This document shows, piece by piece, positions 1 through 8,300 of a stretch of 14,638 bases of DNA (position 1 is its first letter; every line of letters begins with the position of its first letter). Made by a program: the position numbers and the translations under genes. The stretch is from Flavobacteriales bacterium. Lineage in GTDB: Bacteria; Bacteroidota; Bacteroidia; Flavobacteriales_D; Parvicellaceae. Where the stretch lies: positions 1 to 14,638 of the forward strand of contig JALWSJ010000303.1 in the NCBI GenBank assembly GCA_026993705.1, written 5' to 3'. Under the pieces are notes generated by a model. It worked only from the letters and a program-made list of their open reading frames with translations, was not told the DNA's origin and ran no database searches.

Positions 1-97
1 GTATTCCAGAACATAAAGCAAATAAATTATTTGAGTTATTTCCTCAAAATTGGAAAGAACTCAATAACGAATAACATGTACTTTACCGTACGCTTAC
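1..97 (+). mobile_element. Right end of an IS66-family insertion sequence (partial)
   Basis: Two signals agree. The last codons of a transposase end at 74 with an IS66-like C-terminus. Seven bases later, 81-97 reads CTTTACCGTACGCTTAC, whose reverse complement GTAAGCGTACGGTAAAG has the GTAAGCG start typical of IS66 terminal inverted repeats. The element would therefore end at C97. IS66 elements make 8-bp target duplications, so AAGGGTAT at 98-105 is the predicted right-hand duplication. The left end lies outside the window, so neither the partner repeat nor the duplication can be checked here. Confidence 0.72.
3..74 (+). CDS. IS66-family transposase (TnpC), C-terminal fragment
   Basis: Frame 3 is open from the window edge to TAA at 72-74 and encodes 23 residues, IPEHKANKLFELFPQNWKEL plus NNE. 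The pattern I-P-[ED]-H-x-x-N-[KR]-[LI]-x-E-L-[LF]-P-x-x-W is what I recall for the extreme C-terminus of IS66 DDE transposases (the IS66 C-terminal element, which often ends in ELLPWNW or ELLPQNW). The terminal inverted repeat just downstream supports this. The catalytic domain is outside the window, so I cannot say whether the transposase is intact. Frame 1 is also open but runs into the intergenic repeat and has poor protein-like composition. Confidence 0.65.
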   Translation: MPEHKANKLFELFPQNWKELNNE

Positions 98-113
98 AAG
101 GGTATGGTATGTT

Positions 114-266
114 TTGGGCGTTCCCCCACTTTGCAAAAAACACATATCGCTCACGCTAAACATGTTTTTCGCAAAGTGGGGTCGGGCTATCACTACTCAC
201 TCTTTTGTGTTGCATAAGTACAACAACACAAAAGGAGTTCAAACACGCCGTTCTATCCCTAACGCG
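114..266 (+). repeat. Structured intergenic repeat, copy 1
   Basis: The element starts with TTGGGCGTTCC and ends with ATCCCTAACGC. It contains two hairpins. Stem 1 pairs 124-142 with 163-181: 11 bp of CCCCACTTTGC/GCAAAGTGGGG, one mismatch, then 7 bp, with a loop containing ATCGCTCACGCTAAACA-like sequence. Stem 2 pairs CTTTTGTGTTG (202-212) with CAACACAAAAG (224-234). The termini also pair, GCGTT (118-122) with AACGC (261-265), giving a three-way fold. The linker at 182-202 and the tail at 234-261 are identical to copy 2, while both stems differ. It sits between the IS66 end and the 3' end of the leftward lipoprotein gene. I recall similar repeats in flavobacterial intergenic regions but cannot name the family. 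Confidence 0.85.
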
Positions 267-301
267 AAGAAAATGAGCAGATAGAAAGTGAATTCAGATA
301 T

Positions 302-967
302 TCATTTTCTACTCGTAACATCTCCACATTTACAAACAATACTATCTAACACAATAAAATTCATCAATGTTTTGTTAAACAGCTTAGAGTAATCTTTATG
401 TAATTTATACGAAAACCTACAACTATTATCAATCCAAAATATCTTCCTTCTCCCTTTCTGTAAGAAATCATTTTGATAAGTCAAACAAGGTACGTATTTA
501 AAGTTATCTATAGCACCTTTTGTGTTCGCATACTTAAGGAGTTTATTAAACACCTTATTACATTGAGAAGAATCAACAAATTGAATTTCAATTACCCTAA
601 AATCTAAATCTTCTGTTGACTCTTTATCATCAAACGAATAATGAATCACATGTATTGAATTATTCACTAAATAGCTTAATAATGCAGTATCATGAAGTAT
701 TTTTCTGTGAAGATTTGCATCTACAGTATCTATTGTGAGGCGATATTTAATTTGCTCATTAGTAAAATTACTCAGAAAAGAATCTAAAGTCAACTTAAAT
801 TCCGAAACGTTAAAACTTTCAGACTGATTATCCGTTAATCTTGTAAGCGGAGTTTCTTTAGTTTCTGATTTTTTAATCCCTTCAGAAGCAACATTATCTA
901 TATTACTCTCAGTTTTACAGCAAGAAATAACAGAAATGATAAAAAGCAAATAAACTATCACCTTCAT
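302..967 (-). CDS. Hypothetical lipoprotein, 221 aa
   Basis: I do not recognise a family. The N-terminus is a lipoprotein signal peptide: basic start (MK), hydrophobic stretch at about 3-14, and lipobox V-I-S-C with the lipidated Cys at 16, followed by a second Cys at 17. The mature protein begins with a polar, probably flexible segment (about 18-50) rich in Ser, Glu and Thr. A mixed globular domain follows, with Cys at 136, 161, 183, 212 and 214; the last two form a C-x-C near the end. It probably sits in the cell envelope facing the periplasm or surface. Its start lies only 8 bp after the stop of the cytochrome/copper oxygenase gene on the same strand, so the two are probably co-transcribed and this is the distal gene. 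No Shine-Dalgarno is visible, only an A-rich leader. Confidence 0.8.
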   Translation of the reverse strand: MKVIVYLLFIISVISCCKTESNIDNVASEGIKKSETKETPLTRLTDNQSESFNVSEFKLTLDSFLSNFTNEQIKYRLTIDTVDANLHRKILHDTALLSYLVNNSIHVIHYSFDDKESTEDLDFRVIEIQFVDSSQCNKVFNKLLKYANTKGAIDNFKYVPCLTYQNDFLQKGRRKIFWIDNSCRFSYKLHKDYSKLFNKTLMNFIVLDSIVCKCGDVTSRK

Positions 968-975
968 AAAAAAAA

Positions 976-2541
976 CTACTGCACTACAACCAATCTACCC
1001 GAAGTATTTTGTCCATTTACAGAAAGTGAATAAAAGTAAATTCCCATATCCGCTTTTGTACCCGTTGTAGTTGTTTTATCCCATGTAAAGTTTTGTTGAC
1101 CTGACGGCAATAATGTACGGTCAGCAACCTTTGCAATAATTTTACCACTAATATCATACACATATAAACTAACAGTAGAGCTACTTTTCAAATCAACTTG
1201 AATAGTCACTTGGTCTTTGAAAGGGTTGGGGTAAACCTTTACATTACTCTCCGATTTGTTTTCCGGTATTTGCAAAGCATAAAACTCTTGAGATAAACTA
1301 TCTAAATTCAAATTCTCATCTCCATTTTGATAAGGTAAAAAATGAAAATAAACCAAAAACATTTCATCCGTTGTATTCAATCCAGCAGTAACATCAATTG
1401 GAGGATTATTTGGGTTATCATGATTATTAGTTGTGTTATCATAGACTGCATTCCCATGTAAAACAGTATTTGCGGGAATTTTTACGATGTTCCTGAAAAA
1501 CATAAACTCTTGCCAATGAAAATCCCAACGATTGATACGCACCAATGGAATCGTATCGTTCGAGGGAGCAACACCAAAAGCTTCTATACTTTTGCCCAAC
1601 AAATGCATATGAGGAAAAACACTCAACAATGATAAATTAATTGGAATATTTGAAAATGAAGTACTAGCACTTACGATACTATCAGCAGGAATCATCAAAT
1701 TCCAATTCTGCAATGCCGGAGCACTGTTTATTTCTCTAATCGGCGTAGCATCATCATAAAAATACAAGCGTATTTTTGTACTATCTTGCATCCCCGCAGT
1801 TCCATCCGGATAGTGCATCGCCAATACAATATTAGAGCCAGCCGGTATTGTATAACCAAAATTCATACTCCCCTGCCCCGGAAAAACAGTCGGCAAAGCT
1901 CCCGGAGTATACCCCCCAACCAGTCCTTCAGTAGGACCTGGACATTGTCCACTCACCGTATCTGCTTGATAATTGGTTGAAGCATCAACATACACTAATG
2001 CGTGATGAACTAAAGCAGGATTACCCGGAACAATTTCAAAGGCTCTCAATTTTTTATCTATTGTCAGTCCCGTGGGTAAAACAAAACAAACATAATCATC
2101 TTGTAGGGCAGATGCTTTACTGGTATAAGTAGGTATTTGTAATTCCAAATCGGGAGTAATCGTAAGGATTCCTTCATTACTATAAACAGGAGGAGGTGGA
2201 GTATTCACTGAATTACCCTCCGGTGCACCGGCGGCAATCCAATCTAAGATTGTACTTCTTTCCGTTGACGTTAACACTCTTTCGTGTGCATACCTTTTAT
2301 AAGTCGTGTCTGCTAACCAAGGAGGCATGATACCATTTGCCACCGATGGTGATATGGTCAATCTATGGTTGAAAGCATCTTGATAAGTTAACAAACTAAA
2401 AGGTGATATTCCTCCCGGATTATGACAGTAGGTACAGTTTCTATAAAAAATAGTCGCAACACTATCCGCCCATGTTAACTGTGCAGATAAAAAAGGAACG
2501 AATGATAAATAGAATACGGCAATAAGTATGATTTTTCTCAT
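976..2541 (-). CDS. Secreted cytochrome c / PHM-like copper monooxygenase with T9SS type A tail
   Basis: This 521-residue protein has four parts. A signal peptide covers about 1-20 (cleavage near SA|Q). A short cytochrome c domain follows, with the heme motif C36-T-Y-C39-H40 and a likely axial Met72 in NGIMPPW. Next is a region resembling copper type II ascorbate-dependent monooxygenases (PHM/DBH). It shows the full ligand set expected from PHM: His179-His180 and His243 (CuH site), and His311, His313 and Met394 (CuM site). Residues 434-521 form a T9SS type A sorting domain (VYPNPF ... VYDISGK ... GIYFYSL), so the protein should be exported through the outer membrane. The family hydroxylates C-H bonds using two coppers and an electron donor; the heme domain could supply the electrons, but that is inference. 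The substrate is unknown. It is the first gene of a probable pair with the downstream lipoprotein. Confidence 0.85.
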   Translation of the reverse strand: MRKIILIAVFYLSFVPFLSAQLTWADSVATIFYRNCTYCHNPGGISPFSLLTYQDAFNHRLTISPSVANGIMPPWLADTTYKRYAHERVLTSTERSTILDWIAAGAPEGNSVNTPPPPVYSNEGILTITPDLELQIPTYTSKASALQDDYVCFVLPTGLTIDKKLRAFEIVPGNPALVHHALVYVDASTNYQADTVSGQCPGPTEGLVGGYTPGALPTVFPGQGSMNFGYTIPAGSNIVLAMHYPDGTAGMQDSTKIRLYFYDDATPIREINSAPALQNWNLMIPADSIVSASTSFSNIPINLSLLSVFPHMHLLGKSIEAFGVAPSNDTIPLVRINRWDFHWQEFMFFRNIVKIPANTVLHGNAVYDNTTNNHDNPNNPPIDVTAGLNTTDEMFLVYFHFLPYQNGDENLNLDSLSQEFYALQIPENKSESNVKVYPNPFKDQVTIQVDLKSSSTVSLYVYDISGKIIAKVADRTLLPSGQQNFTWDKTTTTGTKADMGIYFYSLSVNGQNTSGRLVVVQ

Positions 2542-2572
2542 ATTAATATCTGATTTTGGTCACAATATAATG

Positions 2573-2605
2573 CAAATTTATTTTGCGTGCAACCCATTCT
2601 CCAAA
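2573..2605 (-). promoter_or_regulatory. Predicted Bacteroidota promoter for the cytochrome/copper oxygenase gene
   Basis: Read on the minus strand, TTTG (2602-2605) is followed after 21 bases by TAAATTTG (2573-2580), a perfect match to the -7 consensus TAnnTTTG. The start codon at 2541 is about 30 bases further on, which fits a short leader. Confidence 0.55.
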
Positions 2606-2690
2606 TTCTTTTTCAGTTCAGAAAAAATAAAAGCCGTAGATACACAAATCAAGTACTCTGTATTTACAGCTAATAAAGGTGTTATATGAT

Positions 2691-3134
2691 TTATCTTTTA
2701 TTATAGTATAACTTATATTCTTCAACACTTTGAACAAGTGTATTATTATCACCCATTTCTAATTCGGCACCATATTCATTCAAGTTAAATACTTTTCTCC
2801 TTTGATAATTATACTTTAACACATTACGAATCATATAGTATTTCTTACCAGAAGTAGGAACAATCTTTTCCAAGTTGTACTCTCCCGACTCTTCTTTTAC
2901 TTGAGGATAATCAGGAGCTGAAAACGAAACACTCTGATTTTTATTATCTCCATAAGAAATTACGGTATATACTACTTTCTGATGTTTAATTTTTGAAGTA
3001 ACATCCTCGCCATTCAATATTATTTTTTCAAGTTCCCAAGTTGTTCCGCTCAAAGACTTATTTATTTTCTCTTTTTGACATGACGATATCAAAAAAACAA
3101 AAAGCAAACTCGTTATATATATGTATGTTTTCAT
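2691..3134 (-). CDS. Small lipoprotein with lipocalin-like features, 147 aa
   Basis: From ATG at 3134 the protein begins MKTYIYITSLLFVFLISSC, a lipoprotein signal with lipobox I-S-S-C and lipidated Cys19. The mature part contains SGTTWELEKIILNG early on, followed by alternating beta-strand-like segments. This resembles small lipocalin-like or copper-resistance NlpE-like Bacteroidota lipoproteins, in which the first strand carries the conserved Trp (here Trp33). The frame is open upstream to ATG at 3185, but that would put 17 polar residues before the signal peptide. A perfect TATCTTTG promoter element (3165-3172) would also then lie inside the gene. I therefore chose 3134; ATG at 3146 is also possible. 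No specific ligand or function can be assigned. It is separated from both neighbours by promoter-sized gaps and is probably transcribed alone. Confidence 0.75.
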   Translation of the reverse strand: MKTYIYITSLLFVFLISSCQKEKINKSLSGTTWELEKIILNGEDVTSKIKHQKVVYTVISYGDNKNQSVSFSAPDYPQVKEESGEYNLEKIVPTSGKKYYMIRNVLKYNYQRRKVFNLNEYGAELEMGDNNTLVQSVEEYKLYYNKR

Positions 3135-3164
3135 AACTTTTGGCATATTTGTGATTACTCTCTT

Positions 3165-3172
3165 CAAAGATA
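3165..3172 (-). promoter_or_regulatory. Predicted -7 promoter element for the small lipoprotein
   Basis: The minus strand reads TATCTTTG, matching TAnnTTTG exactly and identical to the element in front of the aldehyde dehydrogenase gene. No convincing TTTG lies 17-23 bases upstream. Transcription would start near 3158, downstream of the ATG at 3185, which favours the shorter protein. Confidence 0.45.
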
Positions 3173-3339
3173 CACACAAAAGCAACTATTTGTTTCTACT
3201 ATTGGACGAGTAAATTTATTCTGTTTTTATTTTTGTAAAGCCGATTAGTTATTTCATCATTTATTTTAACACTTTTAAACATTGTTAACTAAAAATTAAC
3301 TTTTATGTTAGTTTTGTTAAACTTGCATTTTTTATGGAT

Positions 3340-3372
3340 AAAAAAAGCGACACCTATTTAGTGTCGCTTTTT
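3340..3372 (-). terminator. Rho-independent terminator of the aldehyde dehydrogenase gene
   Basis: A perfect 12-bp stem, AAAAAGCGACAC (3342-3353) with GTGTCGCTTTTT (3361-3372), encloses a 7-base loop. On the minus strand it starts about 30 bases after the stop codon at 3403 and is followed by a run of seven T. The A/T-flanked stem could also work in the other direction, but no plus-strand gene ends here. Confidence 0.85.
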
Positions 3373-3402
3373 AATCCTTTTACAGTACTCAGCTAAAACT
3401 TC

Positions 3403-4965
3403 TTAAATTGTAAACTTAATCCCTTGAGCCAATGGCAACTCAGTACCCCAATTGATAGTATTGGTTTGTCTTCTCATATAAATTTTCCAAGCATCAGAAC
3501 CGGACTCTCTTCCGCCTCCTGTTTCTTTTTCACCTCCGAAAGCTCCACCTATTTCAGCACCTGACGTTCCTATATTTACATTCGCAATACCACAATCAGA
3601 ACCTATTTGAGAAAGAAATTCTTCTTGTTCTCTCATATTCATTGTCATAATTGCAGAAGATAACCCTTGCGGAACATCATTTTGAATTTCAATTGCATTT
3701 GAAACATCTCCTGTATATTTTATTAAATATAATAAAGGTGCAAAAGTTTCCGATTGTACCATTTCATAACTATTCTCTACAATAGCAATAGATGGCTCTA
3801 CATAACACCCGCTTTCATAACCTTCTCCTTCTAGTAATTTACCCTCTACAAGCATTTCTCCACCTTCTGCTTTTACTTTCTCTATCGCATCAAAGTACAT
3901 TTTAACCGCCGCTTTGTCAATCAGTGGTCCTACGTGATTTGCTTCATCCAATGGATTTCCTATTGTCAATTGTTGATACGAATTTTTTAACACCTCTTTT
4001 ACTTTATCAAAAATATCTTCGTGAACAATTAAACGTCTTGTCGAAGTACATCTTTGACCGGTAGTGCCCACAGCTCCGAACACAATTGCCGGTAAAACCA
4101 TTTCTAAATCTGCACTTGGAGTAATAATAATCGCATTATTTCCACCAAGCTCTAATAAAGATTTACCTAGACGTGATGCAACAGCCGTACTAACTGATTT
4201 TCCCATTCTTGTAGAACCGGTAGCTGAGACTAATGGAACTCTTTTGTCATTTGCCATCAATTTACCTATTTCGGCATCACCGATAACCAAACAAGAAATT
4301 CCATCAGGTACATCTTCATTATTTTCTATTACCTTATTTATTATGTTTTGACAAGCTATACCACAAAGAGGTGCTTTTTCAGAAGGTTTCCAAATACAAA
4401 CATCACCGGCAATCCAAGCTAGTGCTGTATTCCAACTCCAAACAGCTACCGGAAAGTTAAATGCTGAGATAATCCCAACAATTCCAATAGGATGATATTG
4501 ATCGTACATTCTGTGTTTTGGACGTTCAGAATGTAAAGTTGCACCATTTAACTGACGCGAAAGACCCACTGCAAAATCGCATATGTCAATCATTTCTTGA
4601 ACTTCCCCCAAACCTTCTTGAATTGATTTCCCCATTTCGTAAGAAACCAATGTACCCAAAGCTTGTTTATTTTTTCTTAATTCTTCACCAAACTGGCGAA
4701 CCATCTCTCCTCTTTTTGGAGCTGGCACGTTTCTCCAAGACTTAAAAGCTTCTTGAGCTTTTAAAATAGAAGCTTCGTAATCCACTTCGGATGCTGCGAT
4801 TACACTCCCTATTAATTTTCCATCAACAGGAGAATAAGAATCTATTTTTTCTCCTCTAGTGGTAAACCAATGGTTACCAACGGCTGCTCCATTGTTTACT
4901 TCTTTTACTCCTAAAGTGTTCAACACTTCTTTGATATTTGTTGTTTCGTTCATTACGTCTAACAT
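3403..4965 (-). CDS. NAD(P)-dependent aldehyde dehydrogenase, ALDH7 (antiquitin-like) family
   Basis: The 520 residues cover a full ALDH fold, close to the roughly 510 residues of human ALDH7A1. Key residues are visible: Asn170 in AFNFPVAVW (oxyanion hole), Lys193 in WKPSE (cofactor binding), ATGSTRMGK at 248-256, the general base Glu272 in LELGG, and the nucleophile Cys306 in GQRCTSTRRL. GQRCT with T/S-x-RRL, and the C-terminal stretch SGAEIGGAFGGEK ... GGGRESGSDAWK ... LPLAQGIKF, are typical of ALDH7. That family oxidises alpha-aminoadipic semialdehyde / piperideine-6-carboxylate in lysine breakdown and also other aldehydes. The substrate here is inferred from family only; no lysine-pathway neighbours are present. 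The protein has no signal peptide and is cytoplasmic. ATG at 4965 is used; an in-frame ATG at 4953 is an alternative. It has its own promoter and terminator. Confidence 0.92.
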   Translation of the reverse strand: MLDVMNETTNIKEVLNTLGVKEVNNGAAVGNHWFTTRGEKIDSYSPVDGKLIGSVIAASEVDYEASILKAQEAFKSWRNVPAPKRGEMVRQFGEELRKNKQALGTLVSYEMGKSIQEGLGEVQEMIDICDFAVGLSRQLNGATLHSERPKHRMYDQYHPIGIVGIISAFNFPVAVWSWNTALAWIAGDVCIWKPSEKAPLCGIACQNIINKVIENNEDVPDGISCLVIGDAEIGKLMANDKRVPLVSATGSTRMGKSVSTAVASRLGKSLLELGGNNAIIITPSADLEMVLPAIVFGAVGTTGQRCTSTRRLIVHEDIFDKVKEVLKNSYQQLTIGNPLDEANHVGPLIDKAAVKMYFDAIEKVKAEGGEMLVEGKLLEGEGYESGCYVEPSIAIVENSYEMVQSETFAPLLYLIKYTGDVSNAIEIQNDVPQGLSSAIMTMNMREQEEFLSQIGSDCGIANVNIGTSGAEIGGAFGGEKETGGGRESGSDAWKIYMRRQTNTINWGTELPLAQGIKFTI

Positions 4966-5020
4966 GCTGTTAATTTTTAATACGATTAATCTATAATTGA
5001 TTATCTCATCAATTCTTTCA

Positions 5021-5052
5021 CAAAGATACTTTGAAAAAACAGGATTTCCAAA
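5021..5052 (-). promoter_or_regulatory. Predicted Bacteroidota promoter for the aldehyde dehydrogenase gene
   Basis: On the minus strand TTTGG (5048-5052) is followed after about 20 bases by TATCTTTG (5021-5028), a perfect TAnnTTTG element. The leader to the start codon at 4965 would be about 50 bases. Confidence 0.6.
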
Positions 5053-5116
5053 AAGACTTTTTAAAGTTTACACTTATCCTTAAGTCTGCAATTTGCCTTT
5101 ATCTAATACTATTTTT

Positions 5117-5267
5117 GTGCTAGGGATAGAACGGCGTGTTTGAACTCCTTTTTGCCCGCCCGCTTTTGCGGGTAAAAAGAGTGAGTAGTGATAGCCCGAC
5201 CCTATTTTGGAATACAAATGTTTCGTGACAACGATATATTCGTATTCCAAAATAGAGGAGCACCCAA
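5117..5267 (-). repeat. Structured intergenic repeat, copy 2 (inverted)
   Basis: This is the same element as at 114-266 but on the other strand. Read on the minus strand it starts TTGGGTGCTCC and ends ATCCCTAGCAC. The linker (5179-5199) and the 28-base tail (5121-5148) are identical to copy 1. Stem 1 is a different sequence but still pairs over 14 bp (5202-5215 with 5242-5255, CTATTTTGGAATAC and its complement). Stem 2 pairs 5149-5159 with 5168-5178, with one G-T wobble. The terminal pairing is GTGCT/AGCAC (5117-5121 with 5259-5263) instead of GCGTT/AACGC. It lies in the divergent gap between the aldehyde dehydrogenase and adhesin genes. Confidence 0.85.
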
Positions 5268-5393
5268 CAAAAACCCTTTATTCCCTTTGTGTAAAGTAAA
5301 AACAATCCTTAAAACCCTTTGTTTTAAATAAAAAACTAAACGGCAATTGTTTTTTTTCGTACAATTGTAACTAATGAAACACCACCTATAGTT
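5268..5393 (+). other. Leader region of the adhesin gene
   Basis: This is AT-rich DNA between repeat copy 2 and the adhesin start codon. I see no perfect TAnnTTTG promoter on the plus strand; TACAATTG (5360-5367) differs at one position but has no well-spaced TTTG. A small inverted repeat, CAATTGT (5344-5350) and ACAATTG (5361-5367), with eight T in between, could be an operator or a weak hairpin. No Shine-Dalgarno is visible. Confidence 0.4.
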
Positions 5394-8300
5394 ATGAATA
5401 TAAAATTACTACTTTTTCTGTCGCTTTTTTTCTTTATTAATTCGCTCATTTCTCAATCGGGTACTGAGTTTTGGTTTGCTCCTCCAGAGGTAACTTCGGG
5501 GCATGGTTCCAATCAACGTATCAAGTTGAGAATCGCATCGGGTAATCAACCGGCTACGATTACGATTGAACAACCAGCTAATACAGCGAATTTTAATGGA
5601 GGTACTCCTATTACATTGAATTTAGCTGCAAACTCTGCAACATCCGTTGATTTAACAGCAGACATGAACAACTTGGAAACAAAACCTTCTAATACGGTTC
5701 TTAATACGGGGCTACACATTGTTTCTACACAAACCATAACCTGCTACTACGAAATTACAACGCATTTTAATCCTGATATTTTTGCCCTTAAAGGACCCAA
5801 TGGATTAGGTACGGAATTTTATACTCCTTTTCAAACATCTTGGAGAAACGGGAATTTCAGTCCTACTCCCTATACTTCTTTTGATATTGTGGCTACCGTG
5901 GATAATACTACAATATTAATCTACCCTAGAAAACCTTTAGATGGTGGACATCCTGCTCTTGTTTCTTACTCTATTACATTAAATAAAGGACAAACTTATT
6001 CTGGTTCTGTTACGAGCACTTCGGGAGCTGACAACCCTGCAGGTACAGCCATTGTTTCAGACAAACCAATTGCCGTTTCTATAAAGGATGATTCGGTTTG
6101 GCCTCAACCTGCTGGATGTAAAGATATCAATGGAGACCAACTCGTTCCTACCAATATTGTAGGTTATGATTACATTGTACAAAAAGGAGGATTAACCGTT
6201 CCTGAAAGTGCTTATATTACAGCTACACAAAATAATTGTATCGTAACGGTTGCCGGAACTGTTGTTGCAACACTATTTGCCGGAGAAACTTATCGTGTAC
6301 CCATAACAGCACAAGCTACTTATATTTCTTGTAGTCAACCTGCATATTGTTATCACATTTCCGGTTTTGGCTGTGAATCCGGAGGAGCTTTATTACCTCC
6401 TCTAAACTGTGCCGGCTCTGACCAAGTAAACGTGGTGCGTTCTTCCAATGAATATTTTGCTCTAAACATCCTTGTTCCAACAGGGGCTGAAGGTAACTTT
6501 GCTATGAATGGAAACACATCACTGATTCCGGCATCTGCTTTCTCTCCTGTACCAAACTCAGGAGGTGTCTGGATGGAAGCCACTATATCTTTTAACACAA
6601 CTGATGTACCTGTAAACGTCAATCAACTTATCACAAATTCTAGCGATGCATTTGCGGTTGGAATCATTAATGGAGGAGCAGGTTCAGGTTGTCGATTTGG
6701 TTACTTTTCTGAATTTGCAGCGAAAATTGTAATTGACGCTGGCTTGAATCAAACTGTCTGTGCAAACGATAGTGCTCAACTGAATGGAAGTGTTCAAGGA
6801 GGTTCTACTACTGGAATTTGGACAGGAGGATCCGGACAGTTTTTACCAAGTGACACTTCACTAAATGCAGTTTATGTACCTACTCCTGCCGATATCTCTT
6901 TAGGAACGATAACCCTAACACTTACTTCCACTGGAAATTGCACACCGGTTGACGACCAAATGCAACTGACTTTCACTCCTGCTCCTACGGTAAATGCAGG
7001 AAACGATCAAAGTGTTTGTGAAAATAATCCGGCTGTATTACTAAATGGTAATGTTACTATTGCAGCAAGCGGTGTCTGGAGCGGAGGAAACGGCACTTTT
7101 TCTCCTAACAGTTCTAGTTTAACAACTACTTACAATCCAACTTCTGCCGAAATTAATTCAGGAAACGTAGTACTTACCTTAACAACAACTGGGAATGGGG
7201 TTTGTAATGCAGAAAGCGATAATTTAATCGTAACCTTTACACCTGCACCTACGGTTGATGCAGGCGTCAGCCAAACGCTTTGTCAAAACAATGCTCAAGC
7301 GAGTCTAAACGGCTCTAAAACAGTAGCAACAGGAGTTATCTGGAGTGGCGGAGGAACTTTCTCTCCTAATGTTAACGCTTTAAACCCTACATATGTACCG
7401 TCTGCAGGAGAACTTCTTTCAGGAAGTACAACCCTGACCATAACCACAACAGGTAATGGAAATTGTAATGCAGTAAGCGATGTTGTTACGCTTAACTACA
7501 CGCCTTCCCCTACCGTCAATGCAGGAGCAGACCAATCTGTTTGTGCGAACAATTCGGCTGTTTCTCTTAACGGTAGTGTTTCCGTAGCTACGGGAGGACA
7601 GTGGACAGGCGGATTAGGCGTTTTTATACCTAATAACAATACCTTGAATGCAACATACCACCCTACAAGTACAGAAATAGCATCAGGAAGTTTAACCTTA
7701 ACCTTAACCACCACAGGAAATGGGAATTGCCTCCCTGAATCGGACGATATGGTTGTTACGTTTACTCCTGCTCCAACGGTTGACGCCGGTCTTCCTCAAT
7801 CCGTTTGTAGCTCTACTCCAACCGTAAATTTATCAGGGAACATAACATTAGCCACCGGAGCCGTTTGGAGTGGAGGAACAGGAACTTTTTCTCCTAACGC
7901 AGCTAACTTAAACGCTACCTATACAGCATCTCCAGCAGAAATTGCAAACGGAAGTGTTCAGTTAATGCTTACAACAACAGGAAACGGAAACTGCTTAGCA
8001 GTAAAAGATAGTGTTTTAATTACCATAAATCCTGTTCCAATCGTAAATGCAGGACCGAATGTCACCTCATGTGCCAATAATTCTGCTGTAAATCTTGGAG
8101 GAAGTATCATAAATGCTACCGGAGGAATTTGGAGTGGAGGAACAGGGAATTATGTTTCTTCAAATACCGATTTAAACGCTGTATATACACCTTCCAATGC
8201 AGAGGTTAGTGCAGGAACGGTAACACTTACCCTGACTTCAACCGGCAACGGTTCATGCCCGGCTGTTACAGATGATGTTACTATTAACATCTTACCATCA

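Noticed and set aside
1..160. Frame 1 is open from the window edge to a stop near 160
   Set aside because: It crosses the IS66 terminal repeat and enters the intergenic repeat; frame 3 gives a recognisable transposase C-terminus instead.
2658..2669. Small palindrome CTGTATTTACAG downstream of the small lipoprotein gene
   Set aside because: The stem is only 5 bp with a 2-base loop and no T run follows on the minus strand, so it is not supported as a terminator.
5120..5305. Minus-strand reading frame of 61 codons between the aldehyde dehydrogenase and adhesin genes
   Set aside because: It runs through repeat copy 2 and its hairpins, has no recognisable protein features, and is better explained as chance coding in the repeat.
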